A DNA stretch of 64,000 nucleotides, from NCBI RefSeq assembly GCF_004792695.1, contig NZ_SRXU01000002.1, positions 496,001 through 560,000 of the forward strand, given 5' to 3'. A program made the position numbers and the translations under genes. The DNA comes from Sphingomonas naasensis (GTDB taxonomy: Bacteria > Pseudomonadota > Alphaproteobacteria > Sphingomonadales > Sphingomonadaceae). A model generated the notes under the pieces. The model was not told where the DNA came from and did not search any database. It saw only the letters and a list, made by a program, of their open reading frames with translations. This document shows positions 38,366 to 47,445 of this stretch, in pieces. Numbering within the stretch: position 1 is the stretch's first letter; each line of letters opens with the position of its first letter.

Positions 38366-39541
38366 TTACTTGAACAACCCCAGATCGATCGCCTCGCCCA
38401 TCCTGGTCTCGCCGCGGCCATCCGGATGGAGATTGTCCCCGCCCTGCAGGTTCGCCGCCAGCCGCGTCGGATCCGCGGGATCGGCGACAACCTTCTCCAT
38501 ATCGATCACCGCGTCGAAATCCTTCGAGCCGCGGATCCAGTTGTTGACCTGCACCCGCATCGCCTCGCCCGCCGGGGTCTGATAGCCGGCGCCGACATAT
38601 GGCAGGATCGTCATCGCATAGATCTTGATCCCGCGCTCGTGCGCGCGCACCGCGAGCTGCCGGTAGCCCGCGATGAGCTGATCGGTGGTGATCGCCGGGC
38701 GCTTCACGCCGTTCGCCTCGCGGCCCGAATTGCCGATGTCGTTGATCCCTTCGAGCAGCACGACATGGCTGACCCCCGGCATCGCGAGCACGTCGCGATC
38801 GAAGCGCGACAGCGCGCTCGGCCCGGTGCCGTGCGCGAGGATGCGGTTGCCCGAGATCGCCTGCGTCACCACGACGTGCGGCATCCCCGCCGCCGTCAGC
38901 CGCCGGCCGAGCACGTCGCCCCAGCGGCAGCGCGGCATCGCATCGTTCGCGCAGCCGACATTGTCGGTGATCGAATCGCCGAATGCGACGACCACGGGGC
39001 GCTGCTTCGCGCCCGACACGTCGATCCCCGCGATCAGCGGCCGCAGCCGCCACTTTTCGGCCGGCGCGAAATCCTCGCCGGTGTGATCCCCCGGGGCCGA
39101 GATCAGCGTCTGCTGGCCGCCCACATCATGGACGGTGTTGAACGGGGTCGCCTCGGGGAAGAACAGCGACACTTCGACCACATCGAATGCCTTGACCGGC
39201 AGCGCGATCGGATCGCTGACCAACGGCGCGCCCTCGGGCACGCGCACCGAAGCCTGTCCGCCAAAGGTCACCTTGACCCTCTGCCCGCCGGCGAGCCGCA
39301 CCGTCGCGGCGCCGATCGTCAACGCGGGGCCATAGTCGTTCGCGAGCCGCAGGCGGAGCTGCGCACCGCCGGCTCCGACTCGCATTGCCGAGCGGATCGT
39401 GACATTCTCCAGCGTCTTCGCCTGCTCGGCGGGGACCTGCCACATGCTCGCCGTCCATGCCCGCGTCCAGACGGGTCCGCCGGGCGCCGCCGCGACCAGC
39501 ATCAGCGCGGCCGCGGCCGCGGCGATCTTCATCCCCCGCAT
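38366..39541 (-). CDS. Secreted SGNH/GDSL hydrolase
   Basis: A 391-residue exported esterase-like hydrolase. Signal peptide (IAAAAAALMLVAAAP), an N-terminal beta-rich domain, then the SGNH domain with block I VAFGDSITD (Ser nucleophile), block II/III SGN and GINDIGNS, and a C-terminal catalytic pair in NLHPDGRG. ATG 39541 follows GGGAGAGG; a second ATG three codons on is possible. The substrate is unknown, probably a glycan or lipid ester. Transcribed with the M13 peptidase gene. Confidence 0.9.
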   Translation of the reverse strand: MRGMKIAAAAAALMLVAAAPGGPVWTRAWTASMWQVPAEQAKTLENVTIRSAMRVGAGGAQLRLRLANDYGPALTIGAATVRLAGGQRVKVTFGGQASVRVPEGAPLVSDPIALPVKAFDVVEVSLFFPEATPFNTVHDVGGQQTLISAPGDHTGEDFAPAEKWRLRPLIAGIDVSGAKQRPVVVAFGDSITDNVGCANDAMPRCRWGDVLGRRLTAAGMPHVVVTQAISGNRILAHGTGPSALSRFDRDVLAMPGVSHVVLLEGINDIGNSGREANGVKRPAITTDQLIAGYRQLAVRAHERGIKIYAMTILPYVGAGYQTPAGEAMRVQVNNWIRGSKDFDAVIDMEKVVADPADPTRLAANLQGGDNLHPDGRGETRMGEAIDLGLFK

Positions 39542-39570
39542 ATCCTCTCCCTTTGGTCGACCAGACTCGC

Positions 39571-41646
39571 TTACCAGACCTTGACGCGCTGCTCGGGCGT
39601 CAGGAACAGCTTCTGCCCGGACTGGACGTTGAACGCCGGATACCAGGCGTCGAGGTTGCGCACCGTCTGGGCGCGCCAGCGCGCCGGGGCGTGGGCGTCG
39701 GTGGCGATGCGCGCGCGCAGGGTCTGCTCGCGCGATTTCTCCCGCCACGCCTGGGCATAAGCGAGGAAGAAGCGCTGATCGCCGGTCAGTCCGCCGATCA
39801 CCGGCGCTTCCTTGCCGCCGAGCGCGGCATGATAGGCCTCGTAGGCCGCGGTGAGCCCGGCGACGTCGGCGATGTTCTCGCTCAGCGTCTGCTGGCCGTT
39901 GATGAACAGCCCCGGCAGCACTTCATAGGCGTTGAACTGCTTGACCAGCGCCTGGCCGCTCGCCTTGAAGCGGGCAAGATCGGCCGGGGTCCACCAGTTG
40001 CGCAACCGTCCGGTCGCATCGAAATTGGCGCCGAGGTCGTCGAAACCGTGGCTGATCTCGTGGCCGATCACCGCGCCGATCGCGCCATAATTGGCCGCGA
40101 TGTCGGCGCCCGGGTCGTAGAAGGGCGCCTGCAGGATCGCGGCGGGGAAGTTGAGCGCGTTCTGCAGCGGCAGATTGACCGCGTTGACCGTCTGCGGTGT
40201 CATCCACCACTCGCCGCGATCGACCGGCTGGCCGATCTTGGCGAGCTGGTGGCGATATTCGGCGATCTCGGCGCGGCGCAGATTGCCGACGGGGTCGTCG
40301 GCCTTGACGTCGAGGTTCGCATAGCTGCGCCACGTCTCGGGATAGCCGATGCCGACCTTCATGCCGGCGATCTTCCTGCGTGCCTCGGCCTTGGTGGTCT
40401 CGGCCATCCACGGCAATGCCGCGACGCGCTTGTCGAACGCGGCGAGGATGCCCTTCACCATGTTCTGGATGTCGGCCTTGGACGAAGCCGGGAAGAAGTC
40501 CTTCACATAGAGCTGGCCGACGGCATCGCCGAGCCAGGCGTTGACGCTGCCGATCGCGCGCTTGTCGCGCGGACGCGCCTTTTGCTGACCGCTCAGCGTG
40601 TGGCCGAAGAACTCGAAATGCGCCTGATCGAACGCCGCCGGCAGCACCGCGCTGACGCCGTCGATGCGGTGGAAGGTCAGCCAGTCCTGCCACGCCTGCA
40701 GCGGCTCGCTGCCGACCAGCTTCGCCATCGCGATCACGGTCTGCGGATGCCAGACGATGAAGTCCTGCTGGCTGCCCAGCCCCGCGGCGTTCCAGAACGC
40801 GTCCCAGTCGATCCCGGGCGCCTTTTTCGCGAAATCGGCCTTCTTCCACGGGTTGTTGGCTTTGTGGATGTCCTGGCTGGTGACGATGTCGATATGGGCC
40901 CGCGCGATCCGCGTCTCGAGATCGAACACGCGCTGCGCCCGGGCATCGGGCTCGGTGATGTTGGCGAGGCTCAGCAGCTTGCCGATATAGGCGCGATACT
41001 GGCCGCGAATCGCCGCCATCTCGGGCTTGTCGGAGAGATAATAGTCGCGGTCGGGCAGTCCCAGCCCGCCCTGCAGGACATAGGGCACGTTGGTGTCGGG
41101 TCGATCGAGCGCCTGGCTGATGAACAGCCCGAAGAGATTGTCGGTCGAGAAATCGGTGGCGTTGAGCGGATCGACGTCGGCGCGGATATTGGCGCCGAGC
41201 ATCGTCGACAGCGCCTTCTTGTCGGTCAGCGCGGCGATCGCGTCCATCTCCGCCCCGAGCGGCGAGAGACCGCGCTTCTCGATCGCGGCGGTGTCGGTGA
41301 AGGCATTGTACCAATCGGCGATACGGCGCTGATCACTGCCCGGCGCCGCATTGGCCTTGAGCGCGGCCTGGACGATCGCGACGTTGTTCGCTTCGGCCTT
41401 GTTGTACACTTCGAGGAACGCGCCGATGCTCGAACGGTCGGCGGGGATCTCGGCACGCGCGCGCCAGCCGCCATTGGCATGTTCCTCGAAATCGTCGCCC
41501 GGCGTCACGCTTTTGTTCAGCCCCGCAAGGTCGACGCCGATGCCGGCGCCCGGGGTGGTGGCGGTGACGCCATTGTCGGTCGGCGCCCCGGGGGTGCAGG
41601 CCGCGGTTGCGAGAAGCAGTGCAAACAACGCCGCGCGAGTCGTCAC
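39571..41646 (-). CDS. M13 family metallopeptidase (neprilysin-like), probable lipoprotein
   Basis: A zinc endopeptidase of about 691 residues. The N-terminus is a lipoprotein-like signal (ALFALLLATAAC), the zinc site is IGHEISHGFDD with the third-ligand motif ENIADVAG, and the conserved end is VKVW. I set the start at GTG 41646 (product begins MTTRAALFALL), with GGAGAG nearby; a GTG at 41661 would add five residues. It acts in the periplasm or outer membrane. It splits the leucine-catabolism genes on the opposite strand. Confidence 0.93.
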   Translation of the reverse strand: MTTRAALFALLLATAACTPGAPTDNGVTATTPGAGIGVDLAGLNKSVTPGDDFEEHANGGWRARAEIPADRSSIGAFLEVYNKAEANNVAIVQAALKANAAPGSDQRRIADWYNAFTDTAAIEKRGLSPLGAEMDAIAALTDKKALSTMLGANIRADVDPLNATDFSTDNLFGLFISQALDRPDTNVPYVLQGGLGLPDRDYYLSDKPEMAAIRGQYRAYIGKLLSLANITEPDARAQRVFDLETRIARAHIDIVTSQDIHKANNPWKKADFAKKAPGIDWDAFWNAAGLGSQQDFIVWHPQTVIAMAKLVGSEPLQAWQDWLTFHRIDGVSAVLPAAFDQAHFEFFGHTLSGQQKARPRDKRAIGSVNAWLGDAVGQLYVKDFFPASSKADIQNMVKGILAAFDKRVAALPWMAETTKAEARRKIAGMKVGIGYPETWRSYANLDVKADDPVGNLRRAEIAEYRHQLAKIGQPVDRGEWWMTPQTVNAVNLPLQNALNFPAAILQAPFYDPGADIAANYGAIGAVIGHEISHGFDDLGANFDATGRLRNWWTPADLARFKASGQALVKQFNAYEVLPGLFINGQQTLSENIADVAGLTAAYEAYHAALGGKEAPVIGGLTGDQRFFLAYAQAWREKSREQTLRARIATDAHAPARWRAQTVRNLDAWYPAFNVQSGQKLFLTPEQRVKVW

Positions 41647-41771
41647 GATCGGGCTCTCCACTCGTTCCAGTCGTGCAGCGTGCTACTCTCGCGCGACGCC
41701 GCGCGCCAGTCCTTCCCAAGCAGCCGGCCGCAGTGTAGGCAGGGCAAAACTAGGACAGGAAGGATGCCCTA

Positions 41772-43373
41772 ATGAGCGCTCCGGTGCTCGACTCGAAGGT
41801 GTCGCCCGACGGAGAGGAATATCGCGCCCGCGCCGCGCACAATCGCGGTCTGGCCGAGCGATTGCGCGCCGATGTCGCCAAGGCCGCGCGCGGCGGCTCC
41901 GATGCGGCGCGCGAGCGCCACACCAGCCGCGGCAAGCTGCTCCCGCGCGAACGCGTCGAACGGTTGCTCGATCCGGGCAGTCCGTTCCTCGAGATCGGCC
42001 AGCTCGCCGCCTGCGACATGTACGAAGGCGAGGTCCCCGGCGCCGGGATGATCGCGGGCATCGGCCGGGTCTCGGGCCGCACCTGCATGATCGTCTGTAA
42101 CGACGCGACGGTGAAGGGCGGCACTTACTATCCGATGACAGTCAAGAAGCATCTTCGCGCGCAGGAGATCGCCGAGGCCAATCGCCTGCCCTGCATCTAC
42201 CTCGTCGATTCGGGCGGCGCGAACCTGCCGCATCAGGCCGAGGTCTTCCCCGACCGCGATCATTTCGGCCGGATCTTCTTCAACCAGGCGAACATGTCCG
42301 CGCTCGGCATCCCGCAGATCGCCTGTGTGATGGGCAGCTGCACCGCGGGCGGCGCCTATGTGCCGGCGATGAGCGACGAGAGCGTGATCGTCCGCAATCA
42401 GGGCACGATCTTCCTCGCCGGCCCGCCGCTGGTGAAGGCGGCGACCGGCGAAGTGATCAGCGCCGAGGATTTGGGCGGCGGCGACCTGCACGGGCGCAAA
42501 TCGGGCGTGGTCGATCATGTCGCCGAGAATGACGAGCACGCGCTGATCGTCGTCCGCGACATCGTCAGCCACCTCCCCGCCGATCGCACGCCCGACATCG
42601 GGCTGCTCGATCCGCGGCCGCCCAAATACGCGCCCGAAGATCTATACGGCATCGTCCCCGAGGACGTCCGCGCACCTTATGACGTGCACGAGGTCATCGC
42701 CCGCATCGTCGACGGCAGCGAGTTCCACGAGTTCAAGGCGCTCTACGGCACCAGCCTCGTCTGCGGCTTCGCGCATATCTGGGGCATGCCGGTCGGGATC
42801 ATCGCCAATAACGGCATCCTGTTCTCGGAGAGCGCGCAAAAGGGCGCGCATTTCATCGAGCTCGCCTGCCAGCGCCGCATTCCTCTGCTGTTCCTCCAGA
42901 ACATCTCGGGCTTCATGGTCGGCGGCAAGTACGAAGCCGAAGGCATCGCCAAGCACGGCGCGAAGCTGGTCACGGCAGTCGCCACCGCGACGGTGCCCAA
43001 GATCACATTGCTGATCGGCGGCAGCTTCGGCGCCGGCAATTACGGCATGTGCGGCCGCGCCTACAGCCCGCGCTTCCTGTTCTCCTGGCCGAACAGCCGC
43101 ATCTCGGTGATGGGTGGCGAACAGGCGGCGAGCGTGCTCGCCACGGTCCACCGCGATGCCGAGAAATGGTCGCCCGAGGAAACCGAAGCCTTCAAGGCCC
43201 CGATCCGCCAGCGCTACGAAGACGAAGGCAACCCCTGGCACGCCACCGCGCGCCTCTGGGACGACGGCATCATCGATCCCGCGCAGACGCGCGACGTGCT
43301 CGGCCTCGCCTTCGCCGCGACCATCAATGCCCCGATCCCCGAGCGCCCGGCGTTCGGGGTGTTCCGGATGTGA
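41772..43373 (+). CDS. mccB: Methylcrotonyl-CoA carboxylase, carboxyltransferase (beta) subunit
   Basis: Transfers the carboxyl group from biotin to 3-methylcrotonyl-CoA. The 533-residue protein has the acyl-CoA carboxylase carboxyltransferase architecture: [46 protein letters not shown], and the second domain with [19 protein letters not shown]. This set is specific to MCC rather than propionyl-CoA carboxylase. Start ATG 41772. The biotin subunit is at 45075. Confidence 0.94.
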   Translation: MSAPVLDSKVSPDGEEYRARAAHNRGLAERLRADVAKAARGGSDAARERHTSRGKLLPRERVERLLDPGSPFLEIGQLAACDMYEGEVPGAGMIAGIGRVSGRTCMIVCNDATVKGGTYYPMTVKKHLRAQEIAEANRLPCIYLVDSGGANLPHQAEVFPDRDHFGRIFFNQANMSALGIPQIACVMGSCTAGGAYVPAMSDESVIVRNQGTIFLAGPPLVKAATGEVISAEDLGGGDLHGRKSGVVDHVAENDEHALIVVRDIVSHLPADRTPDIGLLDPRPPKYAPEDLYGIVPEDVRAPYDVHEVIARIVDGSEFHEFKALYGTSLVCGFAHIWGMPVGIIANNGILFSESAQKGAHFIELACQRRIPLLFLQNISGFMVGGKYEAEGIAKHGAKLVTAVATATVPKITLLIGGSFGAGNYGMCGRAYSPRFLFSWPNSRISVMGGEQAASVLATVHRDAEKWSPEETEAFKAPIRQRYEDEGNPWHATARLWDDGIIDPAQTRDVLGLAFAATINAPIPERPAFGVFRM

Positions 43374-43376
43374 GCC

Positions 43377-43730
43377 TTGGCGGTCCTGCGCGCAATCGGC
43401 TGGACGTTGGGCGGCTTGGTCGCCCTTTGCGCAGGTGCAATCGCCCTGATCATCGGCGTTGCATGGGCTTCGACGGGTATCGCGACCGAGCGGAAGATCC
43501 AGGCCGCGCTGGAGGGACATTACCCGGGCAAGCGACTCCTTGTGCAACACCGCGCCGACTGGTCCGGCGCCAACGAGATTTGCTTCGACCTCATCGCCGT
43601 CGATCCAGTCTCGGCCGCAAAATTCCGGCGCATCGCAATGGTGGTCGGCGACCTCGACGGCGGCACATGGCGATTTGGGCGCGAATATGCTTCGCTCGAC
43701 GCCTGCAAGACGGACTTTTCCCGTGGCTAG
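43377..43730 (+). CDS. Small membrane-anchored protein of unknown function
   Basis: A 117-residue protein with one N-terminal transmembrane helix (WTLGGLVALCAGAIALIIGVAW) and a soluble remainder with two or three cysteines (EICFDLIAV, LDACKTDF). The start is TTG at 43377, three bases past the mccB stop, so translation is probably coupled. No family recognised. Its tail abuts the DUF559 element. Confidence 0.6.
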   Translation: MAVLRAIGWTLGGLVALCAGAIALIIGVAWASTGIATERKIQAALEGHYPGKRLLVQHRADWSGANEICFDLIAVDPVSAAKFRRIAMVVGDLDGGTWRFGREYASLDACKTDFSRG

Positions 43731-43743
43731 CGCCAGACCCTTC

Positions 43744-44175
43744 TTATTCCTCCCCGAGCTTGTCTCGGGGAGGGGGACCGCCCGGCGCAGCCGGGTGGTG
43801 GGGGGGCAGGCGCGAACGCGCCTCGGCCACTATTCCGCGAACGACCATGTCGAGATCGCGCAGAACCTCGACGGCCGGCACCCGGTAGGTCACGATCCCG
43901 CATACCGCGAGCCAGCTATCCCGACGCGCGTCACGCGCCGGTCGCGCGCCGAAACCATGCGCGTCGCCGTCGACTTCGATCGCCAGCCGGGCGTCACCGC
44001 AATAGAAATCGAGACTGAATTCTCCGGTGGGATGCTCGTGCCGGAATTTGAGGCCGTCGGGTCTCTTTCGCAGGACTTGCCAGAGCAGTACTTCCGGCAG
44101 ACTCATTTCGCGACGCCGCGCCCGGCTTTGCCGCACTGCGCGCCTGCTCCCCCTCGGCGATCGATCCCTGAACAT
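43744..44175 (-). CDS. DUF559 endonuclease-domain protein (Vsr-like), framed by inverted repeats
   Basis: A 143-residue protein of the DUF559 family, a PD-(D/E)xK fold related to very-short-patch-repair nucleases. Conserved parts: LPEVLLWQVLRKR (27-38), FRHEHPTGEFSLDF with Asp56, and LAIEVDGDAH with Glu67 and Asp69. The start ATG 44175 directly abuts the inner end of the right repeat arm, which reads GGGGCAGGCGCG before it; the last 23 residues (from about 121) are encoded by the left arm, and the TAA lies just outside. It is antisense inside the leucine operon. Nuclease activity is inferred from the family only; an ATG at 44106 is a less likely start. Confidence 0.85.
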   Translation of the reverse strand: MFRDRSPRGSRRAVRQSRARRREMSLPEVLLWQVLRKRPDGLKFRHEHPTGEFSLDFYCGDARLAIEVDGDAHGFGARPARDARRDSWLAVCGIVTYRVPAVEVLRDLDMVVRGIVAEARSRLPPHHPAAPGGPPPRDKLGEE

Positions 44176-44237
44176 CGCGCCTGCCCCTCCACCATGCTTC
44201 GCATGGTCCCCCTCCCCGAGACAAGCTCGGGGAGGAA
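43747..44237. mobile_element. Candidate DUF559-carrying inverted-repeat element (type A copy 5)
   Basis: Arms 43747-43813 and 44176-44237 match as reverse complements: both read TTCCTCCCCGAGCTTGTCTC (hairpin CTCCCCGAG/CTCGGGGAG), then GGGGGACC, a second hairpin, and GGGGCAGGCGCGA. The second hairpins differ in sequence (CCCGGCGCAGCCGGG against CATGCGAAGCATG) but both keep pairing. Between the arms is only the DUF559 gene. The element separates mccB plus its small partner from the next operon genes. No target-site duplication was recognised; mobility is inference. Confidence 0.6.
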
Positions 44238-44251
44238 TTGAAAGGTCCGCA

Positions 44252-44758
44252 ATGAAGCTTGTTGTCGCAGCTGCCCTCGCCGTCCTGGCTCCCCTTCCGG
44301 GGCTGGCGCAAACCACCCCCGTCGCCCCGATCGTCAAGGGCACCGCCCTGCCCCCGCCCGCCTCGGAGGAAGCAGCAGTGATGGCCCCGATCACCGGCCT
44401 GTTCGCCGCGATCGCGAAGCGCGATGGCCAGGCGGCGCTTCCCTTCGTCCGTGCCGAGGGCCGCGCCACCGCTGCGGGCACCAGGCCCGACGGTACCGCG
44501 GTCGTGAACGGCCGTAGCTGGGCCGATTTCGCCGCCACGCTCAAGCCGGGCGCGGAGCGGTTCGAGGAGCGGATGCCGAGCCCCGCGATCGAAGTCGACG
44601 GCGACATCGCCATGGCCTGGGGCGACTATGTCTTCCTGATCGATGGCAAGGTCGCGCATTGCGGCGTCAACCATTTCGATCTCGTCCGCGAGAACGGGAC
44701 GTGGAAGATCCTCAACGTCACCTGGTCGCGCCGCACCACGGGGTGCCCGGGCCAATGA
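44252..44758 (+). CDS. Secreted SnoaL-like/DUF4440 family protein
   Basis: A 168-residue protein with a signal peptide (LVVAAALAVLAPLPGLAQ) and an NTF2-like fold (ITGLFAAIAKRDGQAALPFV, ..., HFDLVRENGTWKILNVTWSRR). Family members include detoxifying and polyketide-cyclase-like enzymes; the function is unknown here. Start ATG 44252, with AAAGG before it. Overlaps the next gene (ATGA). Confidence 0.78.
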   Translation: MKLVVAAALAVLAPLPGLAQTTPVAPIVKGTALPPPASEEAAVMAPITGLFAAIAKRDGQAALPFVRAEGRATAAGTRPDGTAVVNGRSWADFAATLKPGAERFEERMPSPAIEVDGDIAMAWGDYVFLIDGKVAHCGVNHFDLVRENGTWKILNVTWSRRTTGCPGQ

Positions 44759-45078
44759 GCCGCGACACGCTGTTCCTGCTCGAGCACGAATTCGCCGATC
44801 CCGAATATGGCGGCGAACGCGTCTTCTATTGCAAGGATTGCATCACGATCGAAGGCCTGCTCGCCACCTTCCCCGAGCGCGCGGCGAACCTCGACGTGAT
44901 CCGCGTGCCATGGCCGCGCCCGCGCACCGCGGTGGTCGCGGCGATCGGCGAAGCGAACCAGAACCTCCCCGCGCTGGTTTGGGCCAAAGAAGATGGCAGC
45001 CACGGCTTCGCCAACGAGATCGAAGCGCTCCTCGCCGCGCTCGCCGAGCGCCACGGCTTTCCGGAACGACATCCATGA
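44755..45078 (+). CDS. DUF3088 family protein
   Basis: A 107-residue protein matching my recollection of DUF3088 (DTLFLLEHEFADPEYGGERVF, two cysteines in FYCKDC, VIRVPWPRPR, LPALVWAKEDGS). The C-x-x-C pair suggests a thioredoxin-like fold. Unknown function. Overlaps both neighbours, so it belongs to the leucine operon by position. Confidence 0.78.
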   Translation: MSRDTLFLLEHEFADPEYGGERVFYCKDCITIEGLLATFPERAANLDVIRVPWPRPRTAVVAAIGEANQNLPALVWAKEDGSHGFANEIEALLAALAERHGFPERHP

Positions 45079-46982
45079 TCACTTCGCTCCTCATCGCCAA
45101 TCGCGGCGAGATCGCCTGCCGGATCATCCGCACCGCGCGCGACATGGGCATCCGCACCGTCGCGGTCTATTCGGACGCCGACGCCCGCGCCCTGCACGTG
45201 CGGCAGGCTGACGAAGCGGTGCATATCGGCCCCTCGCCGGCGCGCGAAAGCTATCTGGTCGGCGACAAGATCCTCGCCGCCGCGCGCGCGACCGGTGCCG
45301 AGGCGATCCATCCCGGCTATGGCTTTCTCTCCGAGAATGCCGATTTCGCGCAGGCCGTGCTCGACGCCGGGCTGGTCTGGGTCGGCCCCAATCCCGACAG
45401 CATCCGCGCGATGGGATTGAAGGACGCCGCCAAGGCGCGGATGATCGCCGCCGGCGTGCCGGTGACTCCGGGCTATCTCGGCGAGGACCAGTCGCCCGAA
45501 CGGCTCAAGGCCGAGGCCGACGCGATCGGCTATCCGGTGCTGATCAAGGCAGTGGCCGGTGGCGGCGGCAAGGGCATGCGCCGCGTCGATGCGCCCGAAG
45601 ACTTCGCCGACGCCCTCGCCAGCTGCCAGCGCGAGGCCGCCTCGTCGTTCGGCGACGATCGCGTCCTGCTCGAGAAATACGTCCTCTCGCCGCGCCATAT
45701 CGAAGTGCAGATATTCGGCGACCGCCACGGCAATGTCGTCCATCTGTTCGAGCGCGACTGCTCGCTCCAGCGCCGCCATCAGAAGGTGATCGAGGAAGCC
45801 CCCGCCCCCGGCATGGATCCCGAGACCCGCGAGGCGATCTGCGCCGCCGCGGTGCGCGCTGCGCAGGCGGTCGACTATGTCGGCGCGGGCACGATCGAGT
45901 TCATCGCCGACGCCAGCGCGGGCCTGCGCGCCGATCGCATCTGGTTCATGGAGATGAACACGCGGCTGCAGGTCGAGCATCCGGTGACCGAGGAGATCAC
46001 CCGGCAGGATCTGGTGGAGTGGCAGTTGCGCGTGGCCTCCGGCGAGCCGCTGCCGCTGCGGCAGGACGAACTGGCGATCCACGGCTGGGCGATGGAAGCG
46101 CGGCTCTATGCCGAGGATCCGGACAACGGCTTCCTGCCGCAGACCGGCATCGTCGGCGAGTTCCGGCCCGCCGGCTATCCGCGGGTCGACGCCGGCGTCG
46201 TCGCCGGCGACGTCGTCACCCCCTTCTACGATCCGATGATCGCCAAGGTGATCGGGCATGGCAGCGATCGCGACGGCGCGCGCGCCGACCTCCTTTCGGG
46301 GCTCGACCGGCTGACCACCTGGCCGCTGCGCAACAACGCGGCGTTCCTCTACCGCCTCGTCGACCATCCGGCGTTCGCGGACGGCGCGGTGCATACCGGC
46401 TTCATCGGCCAGCATCTCGACGCGCTGACTGCACCGCCCACGCCTTCGCAGCAGCTTCTCGATGCGGCGGCCAACAGCCTCGCGGAGCAGGCCGGCATGC
46501 TGCCCGATCTGCGCTATGTCGCCCGGCCGGACGCGCGCGTCGACGCGTGGACGGTCTGCGTCGGCTTCCGGCTCAACGCGCCCGATCGCCGCGAGATACG
46601 CTTGTGGGACGGCGCGCATGGCTATAGCGGCCGGATCGGCAGCGCCGACGGCACCGTGGCGCATTGGACGCGCGGCGCCGGCGTGCTCGCGATCGAGCGC
46701 GGCAGGACCTATTATTTCTCGCTCAATGCGCCGCGGCACGCCGGCGCCGGGGCCGTGGCGGACGGCGCGATCCTCGCGCCGATGCCGGGCCGGGTCACCG
46801 CGGTGGAGATCGCCGCGGGCGCCTCGGTCAGCAAGGGTCAGCGCCTCGTCACGCTCGAGGCGATGAAGATGGAGCATGGCCTCGTCGCGCCGTTCGACGG
46901 CGTGGTCGCCGAACTCAACGCGGACGCTGGCGCGCAGGTCAGCGAGGGCGCTTTGCTCGTCCGGATCGAGAAGGCCGAATGA
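45075..46982 (+). CDS. mccA: Methylcrotonyl-CoA carboxylase, biotin carboxylase/BCCP (alpha) subunit
   Basis: ATP-dependent carboxylation of biotin and carrier function. The 635-residue protein starts with the biotin carboxylase N-domain (LLIANRGEIACRIIRTAR), has the ATP-grasp glycine loop KAVAGGGGKGMR, the catalytic region MEMNTRLQVEHPVTE, and the biotin-attachment site EAMKMEH near the C-terminus. Its ATG overlaps the stop of DUF3088. With MccB it makes 3-methylglutaconyl-CoA. Confidence 0.95.
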   Translation: MITSLLIANRGEIACRIIRTARDMGIRTVAVYSDADARALHVRQADEAVHIGPSPARESYLVGDKILAAARATGAEAIHPGYGFLSENADFAQAVLDAGLVWVGPNPDSIRAMGLKDAAKARMIAAGVPVTPGYLGEDQSPERLKAEADAIGYPVLIKAVAGGGGKGMRRVDAPEDFADALASCQREAASSFGDDRVLLEKYVLSPRHIEVQIFGDRHGNVVHLFERDCSLQRRHQKVIEEAPAPGMDPETREAICAAAVRAAQAVDYVGAGTIEFIADASAGLRADRIWFMEMNTRLQVEHPVTEEITRQDLVEWQLRVASGEPLPLRQDELAIHGWAMEARLYAEDPDNGFLPQTGIVGEFRPAGYPRVDAGVVAGDVVTPFYDPMIAKVIGHGSDRDGARADLLSGLDRLTTWPLRNNAAFLYRLVDHPAFADGAVHTGFIGQHLDALTAPPTPSQQLLDAAANSLAEQAGMLPDLRYVARPDARVDAWTVCVGFRLNAPDRREIRLWDGAHGYSGRIGSADGTVAHWTRGAGVLAIERGRTYYFSLNAPRHAGAGAVADGAILAPMPGRVTAVEIAAGASVSKGQRLVTLEAMKMEHGLVAPFDGVVAELNADAGAQVSEGALLVRIEKAE

Positions 46983-47440
46983 CCCTGACGATGCGCCCGG
47001 CGACGCGCGCGGAACTGCCGGCGATCGTCGCGCTGCTCTGGGACGACGAGACCGCACGCCATCGCGAAGACCCGCGCGAACCGCTCGACCCGCGCTATCT
47101 CGCCGCGTTCGACGCGATCGCGGCCGATCCCAACCAGATCCTCGTCGCCGCCGAACGTGACGGCCGCCTGGTCGGGACGATGCAGTTGAGCTTCCTTCCC
47201 GGCCTCTCCTTCCGCGGCGCATGGCGCATGCAGATCGAGGCGGTGCGGATCGCGCGCGACGTGCGCGGCCAGCGGCTCGGCGAGCAAATGATCCGCTGGG
47301 CCGTCGATCAGGCGCGCGCCCGCGACTGCAAGCTGATCCAGCTCACCTCCACCGCGACGCGCACCGCCGCGCATCGCTTCTACGCTCGGCTCGGCTTCGT
47401 TCAGAGCCATGTCGGCATGAAACTGCATCTGAGGGACTGA
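46979..47440 (+). CDS. GNAT family N-acetyltransferase
   Basis: A 153-residue acetyltransferase. The acetyl-CoA pyrophosphate-binding loop is VRIARDVRGQRLGEQMI, and the C-terminal strand AHRFYARLGFVQSHVGM fits the fold. It acts in the cytoplasm on an unknown substrate. The ATG overlaps the mccA stop (ATGA). Confidence 0.9.
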   Translation: MTLTMRPATRAELPAIVALLWDDETARHREDPREPLDPRYLAAFDAIAADPNQILVAAERDGRLVGTMQLSFLPGLSFRGAWRMQIEAVRIARDVRGQRLGEQMIRWAVDQARARDCKLIQLTSTATRTAAHRFYARLGFVQSHVGMKLHLRD

Positions 47441-47445
47441 GACCA

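Noticed and set aside
43747..44237. Insertion sequence with terminal inverted repeats
   Set aside because: No transposase is encoded; the only gene is a DUF559 nuclease and no target duplication was recognised, so I list it as a candidate element rather than an IS.
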